Numbered from the stretch's first letter, positions 23,144-37,040 are shown. The stretch is 64,000 bases of DNA from Mycolicibacterium litorale (GCF_014218295.1 NZ_AP023287.1:5208001-5272000), one strand, 5' to 3'. A program made the numbers and translations. The notes: a model not told the origin generated them from the sequence alone.

Positions 23144-23779
23144 GTGACCACCGCCAGCCAGGCTCGCGCATCCCGCGGCCGCCGGACGGCCCGCCCGTCG
23201 GGTGACGACCGGGAACAGGCCATCCTGGCGACCGCCGAGCACCTGCTCGAGAGCCGCCCGTTCGCCGACATCTCGGTCGACGACCTGGCCAAAGGCGCCG
23301 GCATCTCGCGCCCGACCTTCTACTTCTACTTCGGCTCCAAGGAAGCGGTGCTGCTGACGCTGTGGGAGCGGGTGATCCGGGAGGCCGACACCGCCCTCGA
23401 AGCCGCCGCGGCCACCGCCTCCGCCGACAGCCGCGACGTGTGGCGGCCCGGGATCAAGGTCTTCTTCGACACGTTCGGCGCCCACCGCAGCGTCACGGTG
23501 GCCGCGTCCGGTTCGGACAACGCCGAGGTGCGCGACGTCTTCGCGAAGTTCATGCAGAAGTGGATCGACTTCACCGCGGCGACCATCGAGGCCGAACGCC
23601 GACGCGGCGCCGCGCCGGAGACCCTGCCGGCCCACGATCTGGCGACGGCGCTGAACCTGATGAACGAACGCACGCTGCTGGCGGCGTTCGCGTCCGAGAC
23701 CCCGGGCATCCCGTCCGACCGGGTACTCGACTCGCTGGTCCACGTGTGGACGTGTGCGGTGTACGGAGAATGCCGCTGA
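23144..23779 (+). CDS. ethR: TetR-family repressor EthR
   Basis: Repressor of 211 residues. The N-terminal HTH (ADISVDDLAKGAGISRPTFY, FYFGSKEAVLLTLWERV) is nearly the same as M. tuberculosis EthR, and the C-terminal all-helical ligand domain ends NLMNERTLLAAFASETPG...VHVWTCAVYGECR. It keeps ethA off and binds its own promoter. GTG 23144 gives VTTASQARASRGRRTARPSG, the family N-terminus; the frame is open farther upstream but that part lies in the operators. dinB3 follows after 24 bp. Confidence 0.94.
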   Translation: MTTASQARASRGRRTARPSGDDREQAILATAEHLLESRPFADISVDDLAKGAGISRPTFYFYFGSKEAVLLTLWERVIREADTALEAAAATASADSRDVWRPGIKVFFDTFGAHRSVTVAASGSDNAEVRDVFAKFMQKWIDFTAATIEAERRRGAAPETLPAHDLATALNLMNERTLLAAFASETPGIPSDRVLDSLVHVWTCAVYGECR

Positions 23780-23795
23780 CCCGTCGGACCGGCAT

Positions 23796-23811
23796 GCGAA
23801 CATATGTTCGT
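23796..23811. promoter_or_regulatory. LexA (SOS)-like box overlapping the dinB3 start
   Basis: GCGAAC-ATAT-GTTCGT contains a perfect 14-bp palindrome CGAACATATGTTCG and differs from the mycobacterial SOS box TCGAAC-N4-GTTCGA only at the two outer bases. It covers the ATG at 23804. Confidence 0.6.
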
Positions 23812-25024
23812 GTCGGCTTCCGTTTCGGCGAGCATCCTGCACGCTGACCTCGACTCGTTCTACGCCTCGGTCGAGCAGCGTGACGATCCGGCGTTGCGCG
23901 GCAAGCCGGTGATCGTCGGCGGCGGCGTGGTGCTCGCCGCCAGCTACGAGGCCAAGGCGTACGGCGTGCGCACCGCCATGGGTGGTCACGAGGCGCGGCG
24001 GCTGTGCCCGCAGGCGATCGTCGTCCCGCCGCGGATGGCCGCCTACTCCCAGGCCAGCGCCGACGTCTTCGAGGTCTTCCGCGACACCACCCCGCTCGTC
24101 GAACCGCTCTCGGTGGACGAGGCGTTCCTCGACGTCTCCGGGCTCGGCCGGGTCTCGGGGACCCCCGTGGAGATCGGTGCCCGGCTGCGCGCCAGGGTGC
24201 GCGCGGAGGTGGGGCTGCCGATCACCGTCGGGATCGCCCGGACGAAGTTCCTCGCCAAGGTCGCCAGCCAGGAAGGCAAACCCGACGGGCTGCTGCTCGT
24301 GCCGCCGGACCGCGAGCTGGCGTTCCTGCATCCGCTGCCCGTGCGGCGGCTGTGGGGCGTCGGCGCGAAGACCGCCGAGAAGCTGCGCGCACACGGGATC
24401 GAGACCGTCGCCGACGTCGCCGAACTGGGCGAGTCCACGCTGAGCGCGATGGTCGGCGGCGCGATGGGCCACCAGCTGTACGCGCTGTCGCACAACATCG
24501 ACCGCCGCCGGGTGGTGACGGGGGTGCGGCGCCGCTCGGTCGGCGCGCAGCGGGCCCTGGGCCGCCGTGGCAACACGATGTCGGCCGCCGAGGTGGACGC
24601 CGTCGTGGTCAACCTGGTCGACCGCATCACGCGCCGGATGCGCAAGGCGGGCCGCACCGGCCGCACGGTGGTGCTTCGGTTGCGGTTCAACGACTTCAGC
24701 CGGGTCACCCGCTCCCACACCATGCCTCGGGCCACCGCGTCGACCGACGCGGTGCTCGCCGCGGCCCGCGAACTGGTCGCCGCGGCGGCTCCGGTGATCG
24801 CCGAACGCGGGCTCACGCTGATCGGCTTCGCGGTGTCCAACATCGACCGTGACGGCGCCCAGCAGCTCGAGTTGCCGTTCGGTCCCGCCAGCCACGCCGA
24901 CACCGCCGCCCTCGACGCCGCCGTCGACGAGGTGCGCACCCGCTACGGCAACCTCGCCGTCACCCGCGGCGTGCTGCTGGGCCGTGACCCTGGATTGGAG
25001 ATGCCGATGCTGCCCGAAGACTGA
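23804..25024 (+). CDS. dinB3: Y-family DNA polymerase IV (DinB3 type)
   Basis: Translesion polymerase of 406 residues. Palm/finger motifs SILHADLDSFYASVEQRDDP (metal Asp, steric-gate Phe), VLAASYEAKAYGVRTAM and PLSVDEAFLDVSGL (catalytic SVDEAFLD), thumb VRRLWGVGAKTAEKLRAHGI (HhH), little finger, and a C-terminal beta-clamp motif QQLELPFG. Gene position beside ethR is that recalled for M. smegmatis DinB3. The start is ATG 23804 or, since that codon lies in the SOS-like box, GTG 23810 (MSASVSASILH). Damage induction is suggested by the box but unproven. Converges with the catalase gene, separated by 3 bp. Confidence 0.92.
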   Translation: MFVSASVSASILHADLDSFYASVEQRDDPALRGKPVIVGGGVVLAASYEAKAYGVRTAMGGHEARRLCPQAIVVPPRMAAYSQASADVFEVFRDTTPLVEPLSVDEAFLDVSGLGRVSGTPVEIGARLRARVRAEVGLPITVGIARTKFLAKVASQEGKPDGLLLVPPDRELAFLHPLPVRRLWGVGAKTAEKLRAHGIETVADVAELGESTLSAMVGGAMGHQLYALSHNIDRRRVVTGVRRRSVGAQRALGRRGNTMSAAEVDAVVVNLVDRITRRMRKAGRTGRTVVLRLRFNDFSRVTRSHTMPRATASTDAVLAAARELVAAAAPVIAERGLTLIGFAVSNIDRDGAQQLELPFGPASHADTAALDAAVDEVRTRYGNLAVTRGVLLGRDPGLEMPMLPED

Positions 25025-25027
25025 CGA

Positions 25028-27262
25028 TCACGCCGGCACGACGCGGCTCCACACCCGGTGTTCGCCGAGCCCCTCGATCAGCGACGCGGCGAGCGCGGCG
25101 GGGTCCGACCCGGTCAGCACGCCGTCGGCGTCGTCCGCCACGCCGGCCTGTGCCAGCAGCTCCGCTCCCTGCGGCAACACGGCCAGCGCCTTGAAGTGCC
25201 GAAACGCCTCGTCGACGAGGATCTTGGCCTGCACGGTGGTCGGCGAACCAGCGACGACGAGCGCGTCGAACTCGATGGACCGCGCGGTCGGGTAGGTGCG
25301 GGAGACCGGCACACTGCCCCCGTCGTGGTCGAGGGTGCCGCCGTGCGTGGCGATCACCAGCGGCACCAGGTCCGCCTCGCCCAGCGCGTCGACGACCGCG
25401 GCCACCTGGCCGATGTCGGAGTCCGGTCCGGTGAGGATTCCGACCATGCGGCCGGACGCCGGCCACCGCCCGCCGAGCTGGGACAGCGCCGGGCTGAGCA
25501 CCGCCGGTTCTGCCGGCGCGGCGGTGGGTGCGGGCGGCTGCAGGCCCAGACCGGCGGCGACCGTCGCACACAGGTCGGCGTCGATGTTGGCCAGGGCGGC
25601 GAGCTGGCGTTCCTTGATGGCCTGCTCGTAGCACTTGCCCAGTTCGAAGGTGTAGGCCTCGGCGACGTGGGCCTGCTCCTGCGGGCTGAGGCTGCGGTAG
25701 AACAGCGTCACCTGCGAGAAGTGGTCGTCGTACGACGCGGGTGCGGCGCGGACCTTCGTCGACTCCGCCACGGCGGCCGGTACCTCGATGAACGCGCCGG
25801 TGTCGGCACCCGCGAGGAACGGACATCCGCCGTCGAGCGAGTTCGGTTTGTACGGTGCCACGCCCGGATGCACGGCGTGCTGGTGGAAGCCATCGCGGAA
25901 CATGTCGTTGACGGGCGCATGCGGGCGGTTGATCGGGATCTGGCCGAAGTTGGGTCCGCCGAGCCGGCTCAGCTGGGTGTCGAGGTAGGAGAACAACCGC
26001 GCCTGCAGCAGCGGATCGTCGGTGACGTCGATGCCGGGCACCAGATGGCCGGGATGGAACGCGACCTGTTCGGTTTCGGCGAAGAAGTTGGTGGGGTTGC
26101 GGTTGAGCTGCATCGTGCCGATCACCTGCACCGGGGCGAGTTCCTCGGGCACGATCTTCGTCGGGTCCAGCAGGTCGATGCCTTCGAACATGTGGTCCGG
26201 CGTATCGGGCATCACCTGCACCCCGAGATCCCACTCCGGGTAGGCGCCCTTCTCGATCGCGTCGGCGAGGTCGCGGCGGTGCAGGTCGGGGTCCACTCCG
26301 GCGGCGATCTGCGCCTCCTCCCAGACCAGCGAGTGCACCCCGAGTCGCGGCTTCCAGTGGAACTTCACCAGCGACGTCGAACCGTCCGGACCGGTCAACC
26401 GGAATGTGTGGACGCCGAAGCCCTCCATCATCCGGTAGGAGCGGGGAATCCCGCGGTCGGACATGTTCCACATGGTGTGCGCCTGCGCCTCGGTGTGCAG
26501 CGAGACGAAATCCCAGAACGTGTCGTGCGCGCTCTGAGCCTGGGGGATCTCCCGGTCCGGATGCGGTTTCGCGGCGTGGACGATGTCGGGGAACTTGATG
26601 CCGTCCTGGATGAAGAACACCGGGATGTTGTTGCCGACGAGGTCGAAGGTGCCCTCGTCGGTGTAGAACTTCGTGGCGAACCCGCGGGTGTCGCGGACGG
26701 TGTCGGCCGATCCACGCGAGCCGAGGACCGTCGAGAAGCGCACGAACACATCGGTTTCCGCACCCGATTTCAGGAACGCGGCCTTGCAGATCTTCTCGGC
26801 CGCGCCGTTACCGCGGAACACCCCGTGCGCCGCCGCACCGCGGGCGTGCACCACGCGTTCCGGGATGCGCTCGTGGTCGAAGTGGGTGATCTTCTCCCGC
26901 AGGTGGTGGTCCTGCAGCAACGTCGGTCCACGCTCCCCCGCCTTGAGCGAGTGGTCGGTGTCGTACAGCCGGGCGCCCTGGGCGGTGGTGAGGTACTCCC
27001 CCTGCTGTCCCCGCGCCGTCCGCGAGCCCCCGACGGAAACCCCGGTGGCCGTACGCAAGTCGGGTCCGGCCTGATCGGGTTTGGGCGGAAGGGGTTCGCG
27101 CGGGGTGGTCGGCTCCTCGAACGACGGTGGCTCCGAACCGGGCATGCCGGGGATGTAGCCGGGGCTGTGCTGGAGCACCCGCTCGGCGGCCTCCTTGACC
27201 ATGTCCTTGGCGTCTTTGACGACGCCCTTGATGGTTTCCTTGGCTCCGCGGTCTGCCGCCAT
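25028..27262 (-). CDS. katE: Large-subunit (HPII-type) catalase
   Basis: Haem catalase of 744 residues. After an N-terminal extension (ETIKGVVKDAKDMVKEAAER) the core shows catalytic His139 in RVVHARGAAAHG, Asn in VGNNIPVFFIQDG, and the proximal haem ligand Tyr in ARLFSYLDTQLSRLGG. The last 150 residues form the DJ-1/PfpI-like flavodoxin domain that defines large catalases (VGILTGPDSDIGQVAAVVDA; ALVVAGSPTTVQAK). It removes hydrogen peroxide. Start ATG 27262 after GGAGGGACACAG. Upstream lies a weak SigF-like promoter. No KatE of this size is at this place in M. tuberculosis. Confidence 0.94.
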   Translation of the reverse strand: MAADRGAKETIKGVVKDAKDMVKEAAERVLQHSPGYIPGMPGSEPPSFEEPTTPREPLPPKPDQAGPDLRTATGVSVGGSRTARGQQGEYLTTAQGARLYDTDHSLKAGERGPTLLQDHHLREKITHFDHERIPERVVHARGAAAHGVFRGNGAAEKICKAAFLKSGAETDVFVRFSTVLGSRGSADTVRDTRGFATKFYTDEGTFDLVGNNIPVFFIQDGIKFPDIVHAAKPHPDREIPQAQSAHDTFWDFVSLHTEAQAHTMWNMSDRGIPRSYRMMEGFGVHTFRLTGPDGSTSLVKFHWKPRLGVHSLVWEEAQIAAGVDPDLHRRDLADAIEKGAYPEWDLGVQVMPDTPDHMFEGIDLLDPTKIVPEELAPVQVIGTMQLNRNPTNFFAETEQVAFHPGHLVPGIDVTDDPLLQARLFSYLDTQLSRLGGPNFGQIPINRPHAPVNDMFRDGFHQHAVHPGVAPYKPNSLDGGCPFLAGADTGAFIEVPAAVAESTKVRAAPASYDDHFSQVTLFYRSLSPQEQAHVAEAYTFELGKCYEQAIKERQLAALANIDADLCATVAAGLGLQPPAPTAAPAEPAVLSPALSQLGGRWPASGRMVGILTGPDSDIGQVAAVVDALGEADLVPLVIATHGGTLDHDGGSVPVSRTYPTARSIEFDALVVAGSPTTVQAKILVDEAFRHFKALAVLPQGAELLAQAGVADDADGVLTGSDPAALAASLIEGLGEHRVWSRVVPA

Positions 27263-27297
27263 CTGTGTCCCTCCGTCACCTCGTGATGTACGGCGGC

Positions 27298-27323
27298 TTT
27301 CCCTTCATGATCAATCGCTAAAC
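27298..27323 (-). promoter_or_regulatory. Weak SigF-like promoter before the catalase
   Basis: Read on the minus strand: GTTT (27323-27320), 16 bp, GGGAAA (27303-27298). The -35 fits the mycobacterial SigF pattern GTTT-N15-17-GGGTA; the -10 deviates at the fourth position. Confidence 0.3.
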
Positions 27324-27344
27324 GCCGCCGTCACGGCGCTGGAC

Positions 27345-28349
27345 TCAGGAGCTCGTCCACTCCAGCAGTCGGTCGGCGGGCCAGGTGTTGACGATGCGGT
27401 CCGCCGGAAGGCCGGCGTCGAGCGCCCGCTGCGCGCCGTAGCCGAGGAAGTCGAGCTGACCGGGGGCGTGCGAGTCGGTGTCGATCGAGAACACACAGCC
27501 GATGTCGCGGGCCAGTTCGAGCAGCCGGGTGGGCGGGTCGCGCCGCTCGGGGCGGGAGTTGATCTCGACGGCGGTGCCGTGGTCGCGGCATGCGGTGAAG
27601 ACCTTCTCGGCGTCGAACTTCGACTCCGGCCGGATCCCCCGGTTACCCGTCACCAGGCGGCCGGTGCAGTGTCCGAGCACGTCGGTGTGCGGGTTGGCGA
27701 CGGCCTTGAGCATGCGCCGCGTCATCGCCGGGGCGTCCATCGACAGTTTGGAATGCACGCTGGCCACCACCACGTCGAGGCGTTCGAGCAGTTCGTCCTC
27801 CTGGTCCAGCGAGCCGTCCTCGAGGATGTCGACTTCGATGCCGGTCAGGATCCGCAGGGGCGCAACGGTTTCGCGCAGCTCGTCGATGACGTCGAGTTGT
27901 CTGCGCAGGCGGTCCGGGGACAGTCCGTTGGCGATGGTCAGCCGCGGCGAGTGGTCGGTGAGCGCGCAGTACTCGTGGCCGAGGTCGCGGGCGGTGAGCA
28001 TCATCTCCTCGATCGGCGCCGAACCGTCCGACCAGTTCGAGTGCACGTGCAGATCGCCCCGCAGCGCCGAGCGGATCTCCCCTCCGCCGAGATCTGTTGC
28101 CTTCTCTCGTAATTCGACGAGCGCGTCCGGTTCCCGCCCGGCCCACGCCTGCGCGATCACCTTCGCGGTCTTGGGTCCGATTCCCGGTAGCGACTGCCAG
28201 GTGTTGGCGGTGCCGTGGCGTTCGCGTTCGGCGTCGGTGAGCCGTTCGACGACGTCGGCCGCGTTGCGGTAGGCCATCACTCGCCGGGTGTCCTCGCGGG
28301 CGCGGTCCTTGTAGTACGCGATCTGGCGCAGCGCGGTGACGGGATCCAT
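27345..28349 (-). CDS. PHP-domain metal-dependent phosphoesterase with HhH region (Rv3856c-like)
   Basis: Protein of 334 residues resembling the C-terminal half of bacterial DNA polymerase X. Residues about 45-70 hold a helix-hairpin-helix (WQSLPGIGPKTAKVIAQAWAG), and 95-330 the PHP domain with its metal ligands: GDLHVHSNWSDGS, EYCALTDHSPRL, LTGIEVDILEDG, VVASVHSKLS, TDVLGHCTGR, SIDTDSHAPG. It is probably a DNA 3'-end phosphoesterase/exonuclease or small phosphatase. ATG 28349 (MDPVTALRQIAYYKD) is chosen because upstream in-frame codons lack family character. Confidence 0.9.
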   Translation of the reverse strand: MDPVTALRQIAYYKDRAREDTRRVMAYRNAADVVERLTDAERERHGTANTWQSLPGIGPKTAKVIAQAWAGREPDALVELREKATDLGGGEIRSALRGDLHVHSNWSDGSAPIEEMMLTARDLGHEYCALTDHSPRLTIANGLSPDRLRRQLDVIDELRETVAPLRILTGIEVDILEDGSLDQEDELLERLDVVVASVHSKLSMDAPAMTRRMLKAVANPHTDVLGHCTGRLVTGNRGIRPESKFDAEKVFTACRDHGTAVEINSRPERRDPPTRLLELARDIGCVFSIDTDSHAPGQLDFLGYGAQRALDAGLPADRIVNTWPADRLLEWTSS

Positions 28350-28389
28350 GGCTCCAGTGTGCCCGCGCCGCCGCGGTGTCACGCAGGGC

Positions 28390-28956
28390 TCACGGATGCC
28401 AGCGTGGATCGCGGCCGCTGCGGGCGACGATGCGGTCGAGTACGGGCGCATCGTCGTCGACGGGCACCGCCGGGCCGAACAGCCCTTCGGTGCCTGCCGG
28501 ATCGAACTGCGCGAGGTGATCCAGACAGGCGCGGGCCGTCGCCTCGTCGCATTCGTATCGCCGGCCCGTGGCCACGGCGAGATCCCAGCCGTGGATCACC
28601 ACCTCGGCCGTTGCGACCGCACCCGCAACGTCGCCGGGCAGGTCGACTCCGCCGGCGCGGGTCATTCCGGCCCAGGCGTCAGGATCGCGCCACGCGTCGG
28701 CCAGGGCCGCCAACCGCTGCGGATAGACGGTGCGCCAGCCCTCGTCGAGCGGGGCGTGTTCGTCGGGCGGCACATCGGTCCACTCGCCGAGATCCTTGCG
28801 GGCCGCGGCGGCGAAGGCCGCCGAAAGGGCGCCGATGTGCGCGACGAGGTCGCGCACCGTCATGGCCGCGTTGGGAGTGGCCCGGTCCAGGGCGTCGTCG
28901 GGCACCGTGCGGACCAGGCCGGCCGTCCGATCGCACGCCGAGGTCAGATCGATCAT
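28390..28956 (-). CDS. TIGR03086-type mycothiol-dependent maleylpyruvate-isomerase-like protein
   Basis: Protein of 188 residues with the DinB-like four-helix metal fold. The metal histidines are seen in MTVRDLVAHIGALS (about residue 41) and TAEVVIHGWDLAVATGR (about 121-130), the TIGR03086 signature. Family members use mycothiol as cofactor or bind zinc; substrate unknown. ATG 28956. Divergent from the oxidoreductase at 29028 with 71 bp between the starts. Confidence 0.87.
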   Translation of the reverse strand: MIDLTSACDRTAGLVRTVPDDALDRATPNAAMTVRDLVAHIGALSAAFAAAARKDLGEWTDVPPDEHAPLDEGWRTVYPQRLAALADAWRDPDAWAGMTRAGGVDLPGDVAGAVATAEVVIHGWDLAVATGRRYECDEATARACLDHLAQFDPAGTEGLFGPAVPVDDDAPVLDRIVARSGRDPRWHP

Positions 28957-29027
28957 GCCGGTATGGACCTCCTGTCCGGGCGGAACTCATCGGCGGTTCA
29001 CAGCGAAGCGGACTACCGTCGGTAATC

Positions 29028-29888
29028 GTGCGCTTCGCCTTCAAGACCTCACCGCAGAACACCACCTGGGCCGAGATGCTGCCGATCTGGCAGGCCGCTG
29101 ACGGGATCGACGTCTTCGAGTCCGGCTGGACGTTCGACCACTTCTACCCGATCTTCTCCGATCCGACGGGCCCGTGCCTGGAGGGCTGGATCACGCTGAC
29201 CGCGCTGGCGCAGGCCACCACTCGGCTACGGGTCGGCGTCCTCGTCACCGGCATCCACTACCGCCACCCGGCCGTGCTGGCCAACATGGCCTCCGCGCTC
29301 GACATCGTCTCGGGCGGCCGCCTCGAGCTGGGAATCGGTGCGGGCTGGAACGAGGAGGAGTCCGGGGCCTACGGAATCGAACTGGGCTCGATCAAAGAGC
29401 GGTTCGACCGCTTCGAGGAGGCCTGCGAGGTGCTCACCGGCCTGCTCTCGCAGGAGACGACGACGTTCGACGGGAAGTACTACCAGCTCAAGGATGCGCG
29501 TAACGAGCCGAAGGGCCCGCAGCAGCCGCATCCGCCGATCTGCATCGGCGGCAGCGGCGAGAAGCGCACGCTGCGCATCACGGCGCGCTGGGCGCAGCAC
29601 TGGAACTTCGTCGGCGGCCCGCCCGAGGAGTTCGCGCGCAAACGCGACGTCCTGGCATCCCACTGCGCCGACATCGGACGCGATCCGTCGGAGATCATGC
29701 TGTCGGCACACGTGCGGCTCGGCGCCGACCACGACTACGCGAAGGTGATCGATGAGGCGGCCGCACTCGGCGCAGAGGGTCTCGACCTGGCGATCGTGTA
29801 TTTGCCGCCGCCCTACGACCCGGCCGTGCTCGAACCGCTGGCGGAGGCGATCCGGGACTCCGGGCTGACATCTAAGGCTGCGTCGTAG
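29028..29888 (+). CDS. LLM-class (F420/FMN-dependent) oxidoreductase
   Basis: Luciferase-like TIM-barrel oxidoreductase of 286 residues, probably using coenzyme F420. Typical segments: ADGIDVFESGWTFDHFYPIF, TTRLRVGVLVTGIHYRHPAV (Thr-Arg-Leu, non-prolyl cis region), LANMASALDIVSGGRLELGI, GAGWNEEE, PPICIGGSGEKRTLRITARW. Substrate unknown. The start is inferred as GTG 29028, 10 bp after a TACCGT-like -10, so the mRNA may be leaderless. Confidence 0.9.
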   Translation: MRFAFKTSPQNTTWAEMLPIWQAADGIDVFESGWTFDHFYPIFSDPTGPCLEGWITLTALAQATTRLRVGVLVTGIHYRHPAVLANMASALDIVSGGRLELGIGAGWNEEESGAYGIELGSIKERFDRFEEACEVLTGLLSQETTTFDGKYYQLKDARNEPKGPQQPHPPICIGGSGEKRTLRITARWAQHWNFVGGPPEEFARKRDVLASHCADIGRDPSEIMLSAHVRLGADHDYAKVIDEAAALGAEGLDLAIVYLPPPYDPAVLEPLAEAIRDSGLTSKAAS

Positions 29889-29991
29889 GCTGCTTCGAAG
29901 GCTGCGTCATCGTGGGTCACGGAATGATCACGATCGGGCAAAGATCCGGTCACGAGCGGCAAACCTGCGCGAACGGTATGGGTGGGGTTGG

Positions 29992-30132
29992 CTAGACGCC
30001 GTAGCGGACGAGTTCGTCCGCGGTGATCAACCGCTCCTGCTTGGCGGGGAACTCACGGCTCTTGACGGGGTGACGGAACAATGACCAGGCGATTCGACCC
30101 ACCCGGGACCGGGTTATCGGGTTGATGTACAC
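29992..30132 (-). CDS. 46-residue basic peptide
   Basis: Short gene read directly on the minus strand: GTG at 30132, TAG at 29994-29992. The product begins MYINPITRSRVGRIAWSLF and ends LITADELVRYGV; it is basic (many Arg/Lys), with a possible amphipathic helix but no membrane segment. A clean AGGAG ribosome site lies 8-9 bases before the GTG, and a TTGCCC-N16-TATATC promoter lies at about 30148-30175. Function unknown. It lies between the oxidoreductase gene and gltD; M. tuberculosis has a different-sized small gene (Rv3857c) at this position. Confidence 0.55.
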   Translation of the reverse strand: MYINPITRSRVGRIAWSLFRHPVKSREFPAKQERLITADELVRYGV

Positions 30133-30385
30133 GGTGATCACTCCTGCGATATACCAATAGCTGAACCGTGGGCAACACTATCGCAATACCCACATCAAGT
30201 CATTAGAAACTGCCCCGGCGGCAAACGCCGTGAGGCGCGCCGGACCCGAAGCGCCTGTTTCAGGAGTGACGGGTGTGGTTCAACGCGCGTACCCCCCCGC
30301 CCGACTGTGCGGTGCCATACGCGCCACGCCGTGACAGCCGTATCGCCTCGCACAGTCGCGGCAGAGCTTCGCGACAGGGAGCGAC

Positions 30386-31847
30386 TCAGCGCTGCGGGGC
30401 CGCCGTCGGCTTGATCGGGGCGGGCAGCGCCGTCTTGCCCATCAGGTAGCGGTCGACGCCCGCGGCCGCGGCCCGGCCCTCGGCGATCGCCCACACGATC
30501 AGCGACTGTCCGCGGCCCATGTCGCCGGCCACGAACACGCCGGGCACCGAGGTCGCGAAGTTGCCGTCGCGCGCGACGTTGCCGCGGTCGGTGAACTCCA
30601 CCTTGAGATCGGTCAGCAGACCTTCCTTCTCCGGACCCACGAAGCCCATCGCCAGCAGCACCAGGTCGGCCTCGAGTTCGAAGTCCGAACCCTCGACCTT
30701 CTCGAACTTGCCGGCCTTCATCTCGACCTCGTGCACCTTGAGCGACGTCACGCGGCCGTTCTCGTCGCCGCAGAACTCCTCGGTGTTGACCGAGAAGACC
30801 CGCTCGCCGCCCTCTTCGTGCGCGGAGGCGACGCGGTACATCAGCGGGTAGGTCGGCCACGGGGTGCTCTCGGCCCGGGTCTCCGGCGGCTTGGGCATGA
30901 TCTCGAACTGGTGCACGCTGACCGCGCCCTGGCGGTGCGAGGTGCCCAGGCAGTCCGCCCCGGTGTCGCCGCCGCCGATGATGACGACCCGCTTGCCCTT
31001 CGCGGTGATCGGCGGCTCGCCGTCGTCGTCGGTGACGGGGTCACCGAGTTGCACGCGGTTGGCCCACGGCAGGAACTCCATCGCCTGGTGGATGCCGTCG
31101 AGTTCGCGTCCGGGGATCGGCAGGTCGCGCCATGCGGTCGCACCGCCTGCCAGCACCACCGCGTCGAACTCCGAACGCAGCTGGGCGACGGAGATGTCGA
31201 CGCCGACGTTCACACCGGTGCGGAACTGGGTGCCCTCGGCCTCCATCTGCTCCAGCCGGCGGTCGATGTGGCGCTTCTCCATCTTGAATTCCGGTATGCC
31301 GTAGCGCAGCAGGCCGCCGATGCGGTCGGCACGCTCGAACACCGTCACGGTGTGACCGGCCCGCGTCAGCTGCTGGGCGGCGGCCAGACCGGCAGGCCCG
31401 GAACCGACGACGGCGACCTTCTTGCCGGTCAGCCGGTCTGGCGGCAGCGGGACGACCCAGCCCTCGTCGAAGGCGTTGTCGATGATCTCGACCTCGACCT
31501 GCTTGATGGTCACCGGGTCCTGGTTGATGCCCAGCACGCATGCCGCCTCGCACGGCGCGGGGCACAGCCGGCCGGTGAACTCCGGGAAGTTGTTCGTCGC
31601 GTGCAGCCGCTCGATCGCGTCGCGCCACCGGTCCTTGAAGACCAGGTCGTTCCACTCCGGGATCAGGTTCCCGAGCGGGCAACCGTTGTGGCAGAACGGG
31701 ATCCCGCAGTCCATGCAGCGGGACGCCTGGACCTGCAGGGTGTCGTGGGAGAAGTCCTCGTAGACCTCTTTCCAGTCACGCAGGCGCAGCGGCACCGGCC
31801 GGCGCGGCGGGAGCTCACGATGGGTGTGCTTGAGAAAACCGCGCGGA

Positions 31848-31855
<8 letters not shown>
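30386..31855 (-). CDS. gltD: Glutamate synthase, small (beta) subunit
   Basis: NADPH-oxidising subunit (489 residues) of glutamate synthase, passing electrons through Fe-S clusters to GltB. N-terminal cluster cysteines: [20 protein letters not shown] and [19 protein letters not shown] site [23 protein letters not shown] site [19 protein letters not shown], and the second FAD motif [19 protein letters not shown]. Start is GTG 31855, inside gltB: the two genes overlap by 8 bases, so they form an operon with coupled translation. Corresponds to Rv3858c. Confidence 0.96.
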
Positions 31856-36440
<4,585 letters not shown>

Positions 36441-36611
36441 TGGATCCCACCTGACCCTTACTCTCGAACCTTCGGCGGAGCTTCAGCTGGCTGCCGTCTG
36501 CGACGGCGTGAGCCGACGGGGCGGAGGCGGTCCGATGTGCAGCACTGAACGCCGGCCTTTTTCCACTCGCCACAAGTGGAGAAAACGATAAGACAAACAC
36601 CGGCTGACATG

Positions 36612-36635
36612 CCAACTTAGTCGAACCTAACTATA
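36612..36635 (-). promoter_or_regulatory. gltB promoter -10 with iron-box-like sequence
   Basis: On the minus strand TATAGT (36635-36630) is a good -10, immediately followed by TTAGGTTCGACTAAGTTGG (36630-36612), which matches the IdeR consensus at 13 of 19 positions with a strong left half. No clear -35 was found. Confidence 0.35.
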
Positions 36636-37021
36636 CTCGCCGGGCACGTTGCCGGCCTTCGGGCGCCGCGCGCCCTCGCTGCGTGAACGCCGTTGCACCG
36701 GTGACGGTTTCGTCCGCACGCCCCGGCCGCCGTCCCGCCGACCCGGCGGGCCCGTCAATTGCTGCCGACGGCGAACAGTTTGCTGTGAGCGAATTATCGT
36801 GCCATTTTGCTGGCCTTGTTCTCAGTGTGACGTTTGCGAAAAGCCTAGTCAGATTCTTAGAGATTGCTGGGTCGAAGAGAATGCGGCGTTCGCCCCACCT
36901 CCGAGGGCGGATCCGCAGCCCTTGCGTCGTTGCACGCCCCGCCCCGGCATCGCGGGCCGACCGCGTGATGCACTGCGCGCCAACACAATCGGTGTATCAA
37001 CGCGGAGGTGAATGCCGTCCT

Positions 37022-37040
37022 CATACCCCCCGGGTGTATG
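37022..37040. promoter_or_regulatory. CsoR/RicR-like palindrome
   Basis: CATACCCCCCGGGTGTATG is a near-palindrome (CATAC/GTATG arms, CCC/GGG core) like the ATACCCCCNGGGGGTAT operators of copper-sensing CsoR-family repressors. It ends 32 bp before the thioesterase start. Confidence 0.45.

Noticed and set aside
25058..27286. Long plus-strand frame opposite the catalase
   Set aside because: Antisense shadow; catalase motifs on the minus strand account for the whole interval.
30350..30375. GTCGCG...CGCGAC hairpin downstream of gltD as a terminator
   Set aside because: Short stem and no U-tract; not convincing without transcript-end data.
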